NCBI RefSeq assembly: GCF_018294505.1
Contig: NC_057809.1
Coordinates: forward strand, 136,374,979 to 136,438,978
Reading direction: 5' to 3'
Source of the DNA: Triticum aestivum
Taxonomy: Eukaryota; Streptophyta; Magnoliopsida; Poales; Poaceae
Length of the DNA: 64,000 bases
In this document: positions 1 through 11,640 of the stretch, one piece after another
Layout of the letters: each line of letters opens with the position of its first letter
Position numbering within the stretch: position 1 is the stretch's first letter
Notes under the pieces: generated by a model
The model's database searches: none
The model's input: the letters and a program-made list of their open reading frames with translations, nothing else
What the model was told of the DNA's origin: nothing
Translations under genes and position numbers: made by a program

Positions 1-617
1 TCCGGCCAGCAAGGGCCCACCAGATCCGGCCGTGCCAGGCCAGAGGCCGCCCGCCGGGGCGAGCCCGCGTCCCCCAGCATCACCCACGGACAGCGATGCA
101 TGCGTCCGCGCCGTCCCTGGCCTCCACGCCGCGCTGTGATCGCGCCTAGCACCTCCACGTCGCAGCTAGGGCGCGCACGCACCAGCTGCTGGACGGGCGC
201 GCATCCAGCCGCTCCATCTCGCCCCCATGGGCACGCATCGGGCGGATCTGAGGCGCGCAGACCGCCGAGCTCGAGATCCCCAAATCGCGCCAAGCTGCAG
301 TGCGCCTCACCAGCAGGGGAAAGCGCCCCGCCGCCGCCTTCCTTGGGGCCGGACCGGGCTTCGCCGGCGGGCGCCCTCTGGCGGCGACGAGACTGGAGGA
401 GGGGAGGAGAAGAAACGGTGGCGGCGCTAGGTTTCTGCCGCCGTGTCGCCAGAGCGAGGCGACGCGGGGGTGTCATATCCATGCCCCCAGTCACCTACAA
501 TAATTCAGCATACGACTTCGCTTAGATTTAGGACGCTCTCAATATGCTGGCTCTTAACTTGGCATTTTAGATCATGATAAATTTACAGAGACCATCATCC
601 CAATGCATTGTCTCTTA
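1..617. other. GC-rich non-LTR stretch, no supported gene
   Basis: About the first 480 bases are very GC-rich and rich in CG dinucleotides; the sequence then becomes ordinary AT-richer DNA. Open frames here exist in several phases at once and encode low-complexity Pro/Arg/Ala-rich translations, which is what GC-rich DNA gives by chance. It could be the edge of a gene promoter or first exon, or a GC-rich part of a DNA transposon. Nothing in it identifies either, and the left side is cut by the window edge. Confidence 0.4.
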
Positions 618-1582
618 TGACGTGTTTGGTTCCTTGCATCAATTTAGACCTCTTTGCGGTCAATAGAGCCTGATTGAGTAAATGTTTCATGTTGTGCACT
701 GTGATTAGTTGCCCAGAAAGTTTCATGTTTCATGAGAGCGAAAATAGAAACACAACGTTAGGCTGCATGTCTGTCTCCCCAGATGCAATGTGTAGTTGTT
801 TAGTTATATGCGCATCGATGGTTTAATCTCACCTCTTATACACATGGTGAACTTATTCACACATCACATTTAAACAAGTGTCTATGAGCATCGAAATAAA
901 GAAAAACTTACTATATGAGATGTTCAACGACGAGATGAAGCTACTGTCCAAAGAAAATTTCAAGCGATCGACTATGTGCCATGAATTTACCAAAGTTCGT
1001 CTAAACTAACATGCACCCATGAAAACGCTAGTACAATACAATAGGGAGATATAAATCTACTTATCTATGAGCATCGAAACAGAAAACTTACAACACAAAC
1101 TATGTGAAACAACGAGACGAAGCTACTCGTCAACGAAAATTCAAGCAGTCCGACTATGTGTGATGAATTTGACAAACTCAATTTGAAGAAACACTAAACA
1201 TAAACACGGATTTGAAGATCTACACTCCACAAAATTAAGAAACGATGGCACTAATGGAATCACAACATCTATGTGCATCCTTGTCGTGCAGAGCTTATCT
1301 CAAATCGAAACATCATTGTGTAGATTAGAGAAGATTAGGTGAAGAAGATTGTGGGAGGTGAGTAGAGCATAACACGTCCAAATCTATTTACCAGGTGTCC
1401 GCATCGTGAGAGTCAGTCATGTGTTCGCTCGAGCCTAGCTCGGAGGAAATGGTTGATTCAAACGTTCCTCCTTAATAGGCCCAATGATACTTTAAGGTTT
1501 GTGCATGCTAGAGTTTGGTTGCAAAACACACAAGCAAACGAGCCAAATTTGTCAAACTACATGTGACATACCAAACATGCCC
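618..1582. mobile_element. Possible PIF/Harbinger-like MITE
   Basis: The left end reads TGACGTGTTTGGTT. The right end, read on the other strand, is GGGCATGTTTGGTA, matching at most positions of the 14. The trinucleotide TTA lies immediately outside both ends (615-617 and 1583-1585), the target-site duplication expected of PIF/Harbinger and Tourist elements. The ~965-bp interior is AT-rich, has no transposase ORF and contains two diverged direct repeats. The terminal match is short and imperfect, so the call is tentative; a chance match in AT-rich DNA is possible. Confidence 0.35.
881..1190 (+). repeat. Two diverged direct repeats spaced 183 bp
   Basis: The phrase TCTATGAGCATCGAAA occurs at 881 and again at 1064. 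Each copy is followed by a similar order of blocks: an AAAACTTAC stretch, AACGACGAGATGAAGCTACT-like, GAAAATTCAAGC-like, CGACTATGTG and TGAATTT. The copies have drifted by many substitutions and small indels. They lie inside the candidate MITE. No coding potential. Confidence 0.6.
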
Positions 1583-3136
1583 TTAGATGTTGTTTCTAAG
1601 AAATGTGCATTAAATTGGTTTAGGGATCACATGCGCATCTTAATATTCTTGCTTAGTTGTGCATAGAGGGAAGGAGAGAAACATAGAGAAAGAAACCATA
1701 CTCGATCAAAGTTCATTACATTGTTTAGAGAAATGTGCTAAGAGCCACAACTTCACTAACATACAACTCTCATCTCTATATTTTATAATTGACTTGCCAC
1801 TTCAATATTTTACCTATGAACTGGTGCTAAGAAACCACCATTGGGAGCACCCTTAGTTTTCCCATGGAGAGGCTTCAAAAAATCATATTCAATCGGGGAG
1901 CCGGTCCTCTTGAGGAGACACTGCGCCTCTCCTCGCATATGTACGCAAATATGCACCAATGTAGTGCATATTCAATGGAGCCACCTAGCCATCCACCTTC
2001 TGAGGAGGAGTGTCTGTCGCCGTCGACAATGAAGAGAGGAAGTAGTGGCACTATCGGATGGATGAGAGTCTTCCCACCAAACGTCACCGCCATGGCTGTT
2101 GACGAGTCACCACACTCATATGGATATGGCCACCACCACCAAAGGTCAAGTTGTTCATACACATATGCACCGCCTCCATGCCAAACCAATCGGCCCGAGA
2201 CCACGCACACGTAGAGCATTCGACATCGGATGCTCGCCTGTGCGGCCCACACCAATTCCACTACCTAGGAGCCATAGCCCCACCGTACATGCTTACCATC
2301 ATGGCCAGATTGATGCACAGGGCAAGGAACTCCCCACGGTGCAACGGGTCAATCCCGTCCCACAAACGAGAGAGAAGGGACAAAGGATATGGAGGAAGGG
2401 GCCGGCTAGGGTTCGCCCGAGCTGCCCCTGGAATGGCGTGTGCATTTTGCCCTCAATGTTCCACCGTAAGTTCACAATGCTTGTTAAGTTACATTATATA
2501 AGCTATGAAGTCATGCAAATAGTTTTCTTAAATATGTGTCTATGTTTATAACCTAGAAAGGACAAGATTACCCTTGGCTTATCGATTTAACATGAATTTT
2601 TGCGTTGAACTAAAACACACACGACACTATAAGCAATGAAAAAAGATAAATCCCGAATGGCGGATTTTAAAGATTTGGCCAAACGTCCTCTTCACCGTTG
2701 GATTTTGAGCACGCATCTTAAAACAAAAGACACGGCCACGTCAGCGAACGAGATTGTTTAGGAAAAACAAAAGTCATCGTGAACACCTCCCCACTCCTCT
2801 GTTCCATTAACCATCCCCACAACCTCCTCTCAAGCCTCACGATCCCCAGTAGGTCGATGGTGACCAGATGCCGACAAGACGAGCGGAAACCCATGATCGC
2901 GAGAAGGTCACTCGCGTGGGGGATGGTTAGCGGCACTGCTGGGCTCCAGGGACGCCCGATGTCTCTGCCGCCATGTGCCATCTCCTCCGGCTTTCGCCAG
3001 GGATTTTGCAGCATGTGACTCTGATGTATCCTATCGCCGACTCCTCATTTGCGGAGGCCCCAATGCCGCGCCCCCATTAGCTGTTTGGGTGACTGTGGAC
3101 TTTCTCGAGAACAAGGGAGTAGGCAACGCCAACGCG
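1583..3136. other. Unassigned non-LTR sequence
   Basis: No ORF here is convincing: those present overlap each other in different frames on both strands and show no recognisable motif. A GC-richer part (about 2760-3130) could be a remnant of gene-like or captured sequence, but no exon, splice pattern or domain can be read. It ends at 3136, directly before the 5' end of the O-Copia LTR. The five bases 3132-3136 (ACGCG) should be that element's left target-site duplication; its right copy is missing. Confidence 0.4.
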
Positions 3137-4070
3137 TGAAGGAAATATGCCCTAGAGGCAATAATAAAGTTGTTGTTTATATTTCCTTATATCATGATAA
3201 ATGTTTATTATTCATGCTAGAATTGTATTAACTATGAACTTAGTACATGTGTGAATACATAGACAAACAGAGTGTCCCTAGTATGCCTCTACTTGACTAG
3301 CTCATTAATCAAAGATGGTTAAGTTTCCTAGCCATGGACATCTGTTGTCATTTGATGAACGGGATCACATCATTAGAGAATGATGTGATGGACAAGACCC
3401 ATCCGTTAGCTTAGCATAATGATTGTTCAGTTTTATTGCTACTGCTTTCTTCATGACTTATATATACATGTTCCTCTGACTATGAGATTATGCAACTCCC
3501 GAATATCGGAGGAACACCCTGTGTGCTATCAAACGTCACAACGTAACTGGGTGATTATAAAGATGCTCTACAGGTGTCTCCAATGGTATTTGTTGAGTTT
3601 GCATAGATCGAGATTAGGATTTGTCACTCCGTCTATCAGAGAGGTATCTCTGGGCCCTCTCGGTAATGTACATCACTATGAGCCTTGCAAGCAATATGAC
3701 TAATGAGTTAGTTGCAGGATGATGCATTACAGAACGAGTAAAGAGACTTGCCAGTAATGAGATTGAACTAGGTATGATGATACTGACGATCAAATCTCGG
3801 GCAAGTAACATACCGATGACAAAGGGAACAACGTATGTTGTTATGCGGTTTGACCGATAAAGATCTTCGTAGAATATGTAGGAGCCAATATGAGCATCCA
3901 GGTTCTGCTATTTGTTATTGACCGGAGATGTGTATCGGTTATTTCTACATAGTTCTCGAACCCATAGGGTCCACATGCTTAACGTTCAATGATGATTTGT
4001 ATTATGAGTTATGTGATTTGATGTACTGAAGGTTGTTCGGAGTCCCGGATGAGATCACGGACATGACGAG
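3137..4070 (+). repeat. O-Copia 5' LTR, left part
   Basis: This first 934 bp of the 5' LTR matches, with scattered differences, the 3' LTR copy at 52446-53370. The match is cut after GACATGACGAG at 4070, where the E1 insertion begins, and resumes at 36938 after the duplicated ACGAG. A possible promoter is not obvious in this part. Confidence 0.9.
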
Positions 4071-5623
4071 TGCTACCTCTTGAGCATGCATTGGTTTTCC
4101 CTTGAAGAGGAAAGGGTAATGCAGCAAAGTAGCGTAAGTATTTCCCTCAGTTTTGAGAACCAATGTATCAGTCCAGTAGGAGGTAGCACGCAAGTCACCT
4201 AGTACCTGCACAAAAAAACAAGAACCTCGCAACCAACGCGATGAAGGGGTTGCCAATCCCTTCACGGTCACTTACGAAAGTGAGATCTGATAGAGATAAT
4301 AAGATAGATATTTTTGGTATTTTTGGTGTATAGATTGGAAAGTAAAGATTGCAAAATAGAAATAGCAAGTTGATAGGAAAATAATATGATGGAAGATAGA
4401 CCCGGGGGCCATAGGTTTCACTAGTGTCTTCTCTCAAGATAGCAAATTCTACGATGGGTGAACAAATTATTGTCGAGCAATTGATAGAAAACCGCATAGT
4501 TATGAGAATATCTAGGCATGATCATGTATATAGGCATCACGTCCGCGACAACTAGACCGAAACGATTCTGCATCTACTACTATTACTCCACACATCGACC
4601 GCTATCCAGCATGCATCTAGAGTATTAAGTTCATAAGAACTGAGTAACACATTAGGCAAGATGACATGATGTAGAGGGATAAACTCAAGCGATATAAACC
4701 CCATCTTTTTATCCTCGATGGCAACAATACAATATGTGCCTTGCTGCCCCTACTGTCACTGGGAAAGGACACCGCAAGATTGAACCCAAAGCTAAGCACT
4801 TCTCCCATTGCAAGAAAGATCAATCTAGTAGGCCAAACCAAACTGATAATTCGAAGAGACTTGCAAAGATATTAAATCATGAATAAAAGATTTCAGAGAA
4901 GAATCAAATATTGTTCATAGATAATCTTGATCATAAACCCACAATTTATCGGATCTCGACAAACACACCGCAAAAAGAATTACATCGAATAGATCTCCAA
5001 GAGAATTGAGGAGAACTTTGTATTGAGATCCAAAGAGAGAGAATAAGCCATCTAGCAAATAACTATGGACCCGAAGGTCTGTGGTAAACTACTCACACAT
5101 CATCGGAGAGGCTATGGTGTTGATGTAGAAGCCCTCCGTGATCGATTCCCCCTCCGGTGGAGCGCCGGAAAAGGACCCAAGATGGGATCTCACGGGTATA
5201 GAAGGTTGCAGCGGTGGAAATAGGGTTTCGTGGTGCTCCTGGATGTTTTCGGGGTATATGTGTATATATAGGAGGAAGAAGTACGTCGATGGAGCTGCGA
5301 GGGGCCCACGAGGGTGGGGGGCGCGCTCTCCTGCCTCGTGGCCTCGTCACTTCTTTCTTGACGTCTACTCAAAGTCTCCTGGATCATGTTTGTTCCAAAA
5401 ATAACTCTCCCGAAGGTTTCATTATGTTCGGATTCCGTTTGATATTCCTTTTGTGCGAAACACTGAAACAGGCAAAAAAACAGCAATTTGCACTGGGCCT
5501 TTGATTAGTAGGTTAGTCCCAAAAATAATATAAAAAGGTATATTAAAGCCCATTAAACATCCAAAACAAATAATATAATAGCATGGAACAATCAAAAATT
5601 ATAGATACGTTGGAGACGTATCA
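4071..5623 (-). repeat. E1 3' LTR
   Basis: 1553 bp, paired with 35388-36937. On the minus strand it begins TGATACGTCTCCAACGTATC and ends TAGCA. A TATA-like motif, CTATATATA on the minus strand, lies at 5263-5271. It is adjacent to the polypurine tract at 5624-5638, which fixes the orientation. Open frames inside the LTR are not conserved coding sequence. Confidence 0.92.
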
Positions 5624-6449
5624 AGCATCCCCAAGCTTAATTCCTGCTCGTCCTCGAGTAGGTAAATGATAAAAATAGAATTTTTGATGTGGAATGCTAC
5701 CTAGCATAATTATCAATGTAATTTCCTTTATTGTGGCATGAATGTTCAGATCCAAAAGATTCAAGACAAAAGTTTAATATTGACATAAAAAATAATACTT
5801 CAAGCATACTAATAAAGCAATCATGTCTTCTCAAAATAACATGGCCAAAGAAAGTTATCCCTACAAAATCATATATTCTGGCTATGCTCTATCTTCATCA
5901 CACAAAATATTTAATCATGCACAACCCCGATGACAAGCCAAGCAATTGTTTCATACTTTTGATGTTCTCAAACTTTTTCAATCTTCACGCAATACATGAG
6001 CGTGAGCCATGGACATAGCACTATAAGTGGAATAGAATGGTGGTTGTGGAGAAGACAAAAAAGGAGAAGATAGTCTCACATCAACTAGGCGTATCAACGG
6101 GCTATGGAGATGCCCATCAATAGATATCAATGTGAGTGAGTAGAGATTGCCATGCAACCGATGCACTAGAGCTATAAGTGTATGAAAGCTCAACAAAAGA
6201 AACTAAGTGGGTGTGCATCCAACTTGCTTACTCACGAAGACCTAGGGCATTTTGAGGAAGCCCTTCATTGGAATATACACGCCAAGTTCTATAATGTGAA
6301 ATTCCCACTAGTATATGAAAGTGACAACATAGGAGACTCTCTATCATGAAGATCATGTTGCTACTTTGAGGCACAAGTGTGGTAAAAGGATAGTAACATT
6401 GTCCCTAGCTTCTCTCTTTTTCTCTCATTTTTTTCTTTTTTTATTTGGG
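5624..6449 (-). other. E1 interior next to the 3' LTR, non-coding
   Basis: It begins with the PPT (minus strand AAGCTTGGGGATGCT at 5624-5638) and continues as AT-rich sequence without a supported ORF. It aligns along its length with E2 55903-56690, which shows it is a conserved non-coding segment of this family. It is interrupted at 6450-6454 by the Tekay element. Confidence 0.8.
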
Positions 6450-6454
6450 CCTTT

Positions 6455-9400
6455 TGTAACACCCCGGATATGATTTACCCAATATGTACTCCAACTCTTG
6501 CCGTTTCCGGCCTTAAGTTATTTTATTTTCTCGGGTTCGGGTTTTTGTCTCCGTGTGTTGTTATCGTTGTCATGCATCTCATATCATGTCATCATGTGCA
6601 TTGCATTTGCATACGTGTTCATCTCATGCATTCGAGCATTTTCCCCGTTGTCCGTTTTGCATTCCTGCACTTCGTTCTCCTCCGCTGGTCATTTCTACCT
6701 TTCTTTCATGTGTGGGGATTAAACATTTCCAGATTGGACCGAGACTTGCCAAGCGGCCTTGGTTTACTACTGGTAGACCGCCTGCCAAGTTTCATACCAT
6801 TTGAACTTCGTTTGATGCTCCAACGGTTAACCGAGGGACCGAGAAGGCCTCGTGTGTGTTGCAGCCCAACACCCCTCCAAGTCGGCCCAAAACCCACCTG
6901 AACCCTCTCCATCATCTAGAGCGTTCGATCACGATCGCGTGGTCAAAAACCACACCTCATTTGGACACTCCTAACTCCCTCTACCTCTATATATAGACCA
7001 CCCTCTCGAAATTCTGGATCTTCCCTTCCAAACCCTAAAAAAATTCGTCTCCGCCGCCACCGGACACGTCCGGACGGAGCCGGACGCGTCCACCCGCTGT
7101 CGCCGACCAACCAGCCGCCGCCACGTGTCCCTGGGGGACCGCTTCGCCGCCTCCCACCGACGCGGGCCCGCAGGCCCAGCGCCAGCCCTCCCCGCCGTCC
7201 GACCGGGCCGGCCTGCCTCCCGTGCGCGCCGCCATCGTCTTCACGCGCCCCGCCGCCCAAGTCCACCAGCCGCCCTGCAGCACCTCGTCGCCGGCGGCGC
7301 CGGATCCGCAACTCTGGCCGCCACCCGCGCCGGATCCTCCCGCCCACGGCGCCCCGCGCCCGACGTCCTCCTCTTCAAGCTCGCCACGCCGGATCCACAG
7401 CTCCGGCGAGCCCACCGCGGCCACTCCGGCCGTCCCCGCGTTAAGCACCATCGCCGGAGCTACAGTGGTCGCCGGACTTGCCTCGGGCCGCGTGCCCACC
7501 GAACCCTAGATCTCAGATCCACATATCTTGGTTGACTTTCCCTCTCTCCCTTATTTTTTTCGCTATGTTCATCATGTCGTATCTCCTCATCCGTAGATCC
7601 GTTTTGGGCATATAGCATATCAAAATGTTCGTCTCGGAGAGCACATCATTTCATCTCATTGCATCATTTTCATTTGAGTTCATCTTGATGCCCGAAATAC
7701 TGTTAGAAGTATGCTATTTGAGATAATTGTCAGATCTGCTACTCCAATTAGTTATTTGTCATTTTTGCCATGATTATTGTGTGCATGATATGCCCCTGAG
7801 CTCTTCATGAGTTTTGTTATATGTTTTTCCATCTATCCATAGGTGCAACCCATGTATTTTTGTGATGTGTGTGGTGACTAGCACAAGCTTGCAAAGTGGT
7901 GCATTTGTTAATGCTGATTTCAGGGACTTAGCAATTCCACTAAGTCCTTGGTCTGTTTATCTCATTATGCCATATGTTCATGTTGTTTCCTAGTGATCCG
8001 TGCCTTTTTTGAGGATGATCAGTAAGGATGTTTTGTTAATCTTGTAGTGCTCTATCCATCCATGTCTTTGTTTGCAATTATGGAGCACCCTAACTTGAGT
8101 CAATCGAGCTCTAATTTTGTCATTTCGTGAATCTGGGCAGATTGTCTACTTGTTAGCGATTTTGCCGAGGATGTTGTAGTTGATCCGTGCATGCTATTAT
8201 TGTTCTTGCCATGTCTAGCTTGTATTTTGTGTATTCTTGATGGGTGTATGATTAGATTGTCATGACTTGTTCTGTAGTGAGTGCATCTAGCTCGTAAACA
8301 TGCCTACTTGATATCTGATTTTGCACGTTCCAGTTTTCACCAAGTCTGAGAACTGATTATGTTTTTGCCATGTTCACATGCTTGCAAATGTATTTTCTGA
8401 TCCCTTTTGGCTCAAGGTCACTAAGGGACTTTTGTTAAGCTCTTTGAGTAGCTCCGTACCATGCTTTACTTTGCCATGTTCAGGTCCTGTAGCATATTGT
8501 TTTCATGCTCCAAAGAGTGCTATCTGATCTGAAATTCCAGACAAGTGTTAATTTCACTAAGTCTGAGATCTGTTTGCCAAATGCATTTTTGCCATGCTTG
8601 TTTGAACCTGTTAATGGATGAATTGGCCGTAGCTCAGTGTTCCTCTTTTGTTAAGCATCATGAATGAATTCCTTCCATATATTTTGTTGTCATGTTTGAG
8701 TGTTGTAGCATGTTCATCTTGTTGCATTTAGATGGCTACTTGCTGTATATCGCAGACCGATGTTATATTTGAATTGCTTGCCATTTCTAAACCGTAACTC
8801 CGATTCCGGCGTTCTTTATATCGTTTTCAAGCGATTTCATCTCATCTTTCCAGTGGCACACTTGGATTTCCATGTTGAGGCCAGGTTCATGCATTCCTTG
8901 TCAAATCTTGCATATGCATCCCATATCGCATCCCGCATAGCATACCATCTTTGCACCATATTGTTTGAGCTTTGCACGTGGTTGATTGTATCCTTATTGC
9001 TTGTTTGTCTTGTTTGGGTAGATCCGGGAGACGAGTTCGCTAATGAGGAGCCAGTTGAGTTTGTTTTCGAGGATCCAGTCAACTCTGAAAACTTTGCAGG
9101 CAAGATGATCATACCCTCGAAATCACTACTATCTTTGCTTTGCTAGACGCTCCCTCTTTTGCTATGCCTATGCTACGATGCCTACCACTTGCTTATCATA
9201 CCTCCCAAATTGCCATGTTCAACCTCTAACCCACCATGTCCTAGCAAACCGTTGATTGGCCATGTTACCGCTTTGCTCAGCCCCTCTTATAGTGTTGCTA
9301 GTTGCAGGTGAAGATTGGAGACCGTTCCTTGTTGGAACATTATTTACTTGTTGGGATATCATTATATTGCCATGTTATCTTAATGCATCTATATACTTGG

Positions 9401-10710
9401 TAAAGGGTGGAAGGCTTGGCCTCTCGCCTAGTGTTTTGTTCCACTCTTGCCGCCCTAGTTTCCGTCATATCGGTGTTATGTTCCCGGATTTTGCGTTCCT
9501 TACGCGGTTGGGTTATAATGGGAACCCCTTGACAGTCCGCCTTGAATAAAACTCCTCCAGCAATGCCCAAACTTGTTCTTACCATTTGCCACCTAGCCTT
9601 TTCCCTTGGGTTTCGCGGACTCAAGGGTCATCTTATTTTTAAACCCCCCGGGCCAGTGCTCCTCTGAGCGTTGGTCCAACCTAGAGCACCGTGCGGGGCC
9701 GTCCCTTGGCAACTTGGATTACGTTGGCTCCCGTACGCTTAGCTTATCCGGTGTGCCCTGAGAACGAGATATGTGCAGCTCCTATCGGGATTTGTCGGCA
9801 CAGCGGGTGGTGTTGCTGGACTTGTTTTACCATTGTCGGAGTTGTCTTGTAGAACCGGGATACCGAGTCTGATCGGAATGTCTCGGGAGGAGTTCTATTC
9901 CTTCGTTGACCATGAGAGCTTTTCATGGGCTAAGTTGGGACTCCCCTGCAGGGTTTTGAACTTTCGAAAGTCGTGCCCGCGGTTATGGGCAGATGGGAAT
10001 TTGTTAATGTCCGGTTGTAGATAACTTGAACCTTAACTTAATTAAAATGAATCAACTGTGTGAGTTACCGTGATGGTCTCTTCTCGGCGGAGTCCGGGAA
10101 GTGAACACGGCGTTGGAGTAATGCTTGCTGTAGGGTGCCCTTTAGTTACTCGTACGCGCTTTGCCCTCTCTTCTCGCTCTCTTTTGCGAATAGGTTAGCC
10201 ACCATATATGCTAGTCGCTTGCTGCAGCTCCACATATTTTCCTTGCCTTACCTATTAAGCTTAAATAGTCTTGATCGCGAGGGTGCGAGATTGCTGAGTC
10301 CCTGTGGCTCACAGATTACTTCCAAACCAGATGCAGGGCCTGATGATTCCATTCCAGATGATGCGCATGAGCTCAAGTGGGAGTTCGACGAGGACTCACG
10401 CCGTTACTACGTGTCTTTCCCTGATGATCTGTAGTGGTGCCCAGTTGGGGTGATCGGGACTGTGTCGCATGTTGGGTTATCTTTTATTTTGGCGCCGTAG
10501 TCGGGCCATGAGTGTTTGATTGATGTAATGCTATTTTTGTACTTTGATTGACGTGGCGAGTGTAATCCAACTATGTATCTCCCTTTTTATTATCTATATT
10601 ACATGGGATGTTGTGAAGATTGCCTAACTTGCGACATTGCTTTCAATGCGGTTATGTCTCTAAGTCGTGCCTCGACACGTGGGAGCTATAGCCGCATTGA
10701 GGGTGTTACA
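6455..10710 (+). repeat. Tekay 5' LTR (4256 bp)
   Basis: Unusually long LTR. It contains a TATA motif, a following C/G-rich block (about 7035-7510) and a T-rich stretch (7700-8800) built from diverged modules, each carrying TTTGCCATG-like and CACTAAGTC-like words. The open frames on both strands in the GC block are compositional. It pairs with 16093-20347. Confidence 0.95.
6988..6996 (+). promoter_or_regulatory. TATA box of the Tekay 5' LTR
   Basis: TATATATAG sits about 530 bp into the LTR, followed some 30 bp later by a C/T- and A-rich segment suited to transcription start. The same motif is kept in the 3' LTR at 16626-16634. If used, the transcript would carry about 3.7 kb of LTR-derived leader before the interior. 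Confidence 0.6.
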
Positions 10711-10712
10711 AG

Positions 10713-10726
10713 TTGGTAATCAGAGC
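10713..10726 (+). other. Tekay primer-binding site
   Basis: TTGGTAATCAGAGC begins three bases after the 5' LTR. It matches the complement of the 3' end of initiator tRNA-Met (TGGTATCAGAGC) with one extra A. This fixes the LTR end and the element's orientation. Confidence 0.75.
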
Positions 10727-11640
10727 CTTCCCCGACCTTAGGAGCCCCATTGCTTGATCATTTTTAGCGGCCGAGTTGTGTCTAGAAAAATGTTTTGAGT
10801 CATTTAGGAATTATATATCGGAGAGTTTAGGAATTCTTTTTACTCCCCAGTCTCCTCATCGCTCTGGTAAGGTATCCTGACATAGAGTTTTGACTCTTCT
10901 CTTCTCAAATTTCACTAAAAAAAATTTTAGGATCACGTGGGTATCTTGGAATCGTTCCAATGGTTTTGTGACGAGAACATTGTTCTTGGTGCCTCCTGTC
11001 TTTAGGGGTTGTGGCAGTGTCCCGGGGAGTTGAGCTCCGAGGTGTTGTCGTCACAATTTTATCGTTGCAGTTCTGGAATACCTGAGTTTAGTACGCCGAC
11101 ATCAAAAATCTCTTTTATGCAGTTTGTTGGTGAGATAACCTCGACACCACCCAGTACTGGGGCGGGAGTTCGGGAGTATCGCCATAACTTGTATAACTGA
11201 TGCTTTTCGAAGGTTGAGGTAGATAGTTTCTGAAGTTTTTCTCGGTTATGTGTTGAAGGATGGATATAGCTGGATGTAGGATTTGCTAGATTTGGGTGAG
11301 ATATTATGCTTCCCCTGTATCCCAACACCTGATTGCATAACCGGAAAGGTTCGGGAGTTTCATAGGTGGGAATTCTTGTAGCTCTAGTTCTTCTTCCACG
11401 GATATTTGGTTTGAGATTGGGATTTCTTACCGAGTATTCGTTCTTCATCCGTACCTTGTTGATTTATTCCTCTACCTAAATTCTAAGTGGCTTCTCAATT
11501 TATGGATATGTGACCATTTCAAGTGGAATGCATTCGTTCATTTTGTTCGGATGTGAAGACTATATGTTGCAATTTCATTCCGTTGGATTCAGCTTCAATA
11601 TTTGTCTATCAATGTGCTAATGGTTGTCACCCTCCTCAGG
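10727..11640 (+). other. Tekay untranslated leader
   Basis: About 0.9 kb between the PBS and the gag start with no sustained frame. It is T-rich and has no recognisable motif beyond being leader sequence of the element. Confidence 0.6.

Noticed and set aside
100..525. 141-codon + strand frame in the GC-rich start
   Set aside because: Overlapping open frames exist in several phases, the translation is low-complexity Arg/Pro/Ala, and there is no domain or conserved start. GC-rich DNA gives such frames by chance.
2099..2551. 150-codon frame in the left non-LTR region
   Set aside because: It overlaps another frame of similar length on the same strand and one on the opposite strand, and shows no motif or codon signal.
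6943..7535. Gly/Arg- or Pro-rich frames on both strands of the Tekay LTR, repeated at 16554-17137
   Set aside because: They lie in the GC-rich block just after the LTR TATA box. The two LTR copies differ without codon-aware constraint, and both strands are open, so composition explains them.
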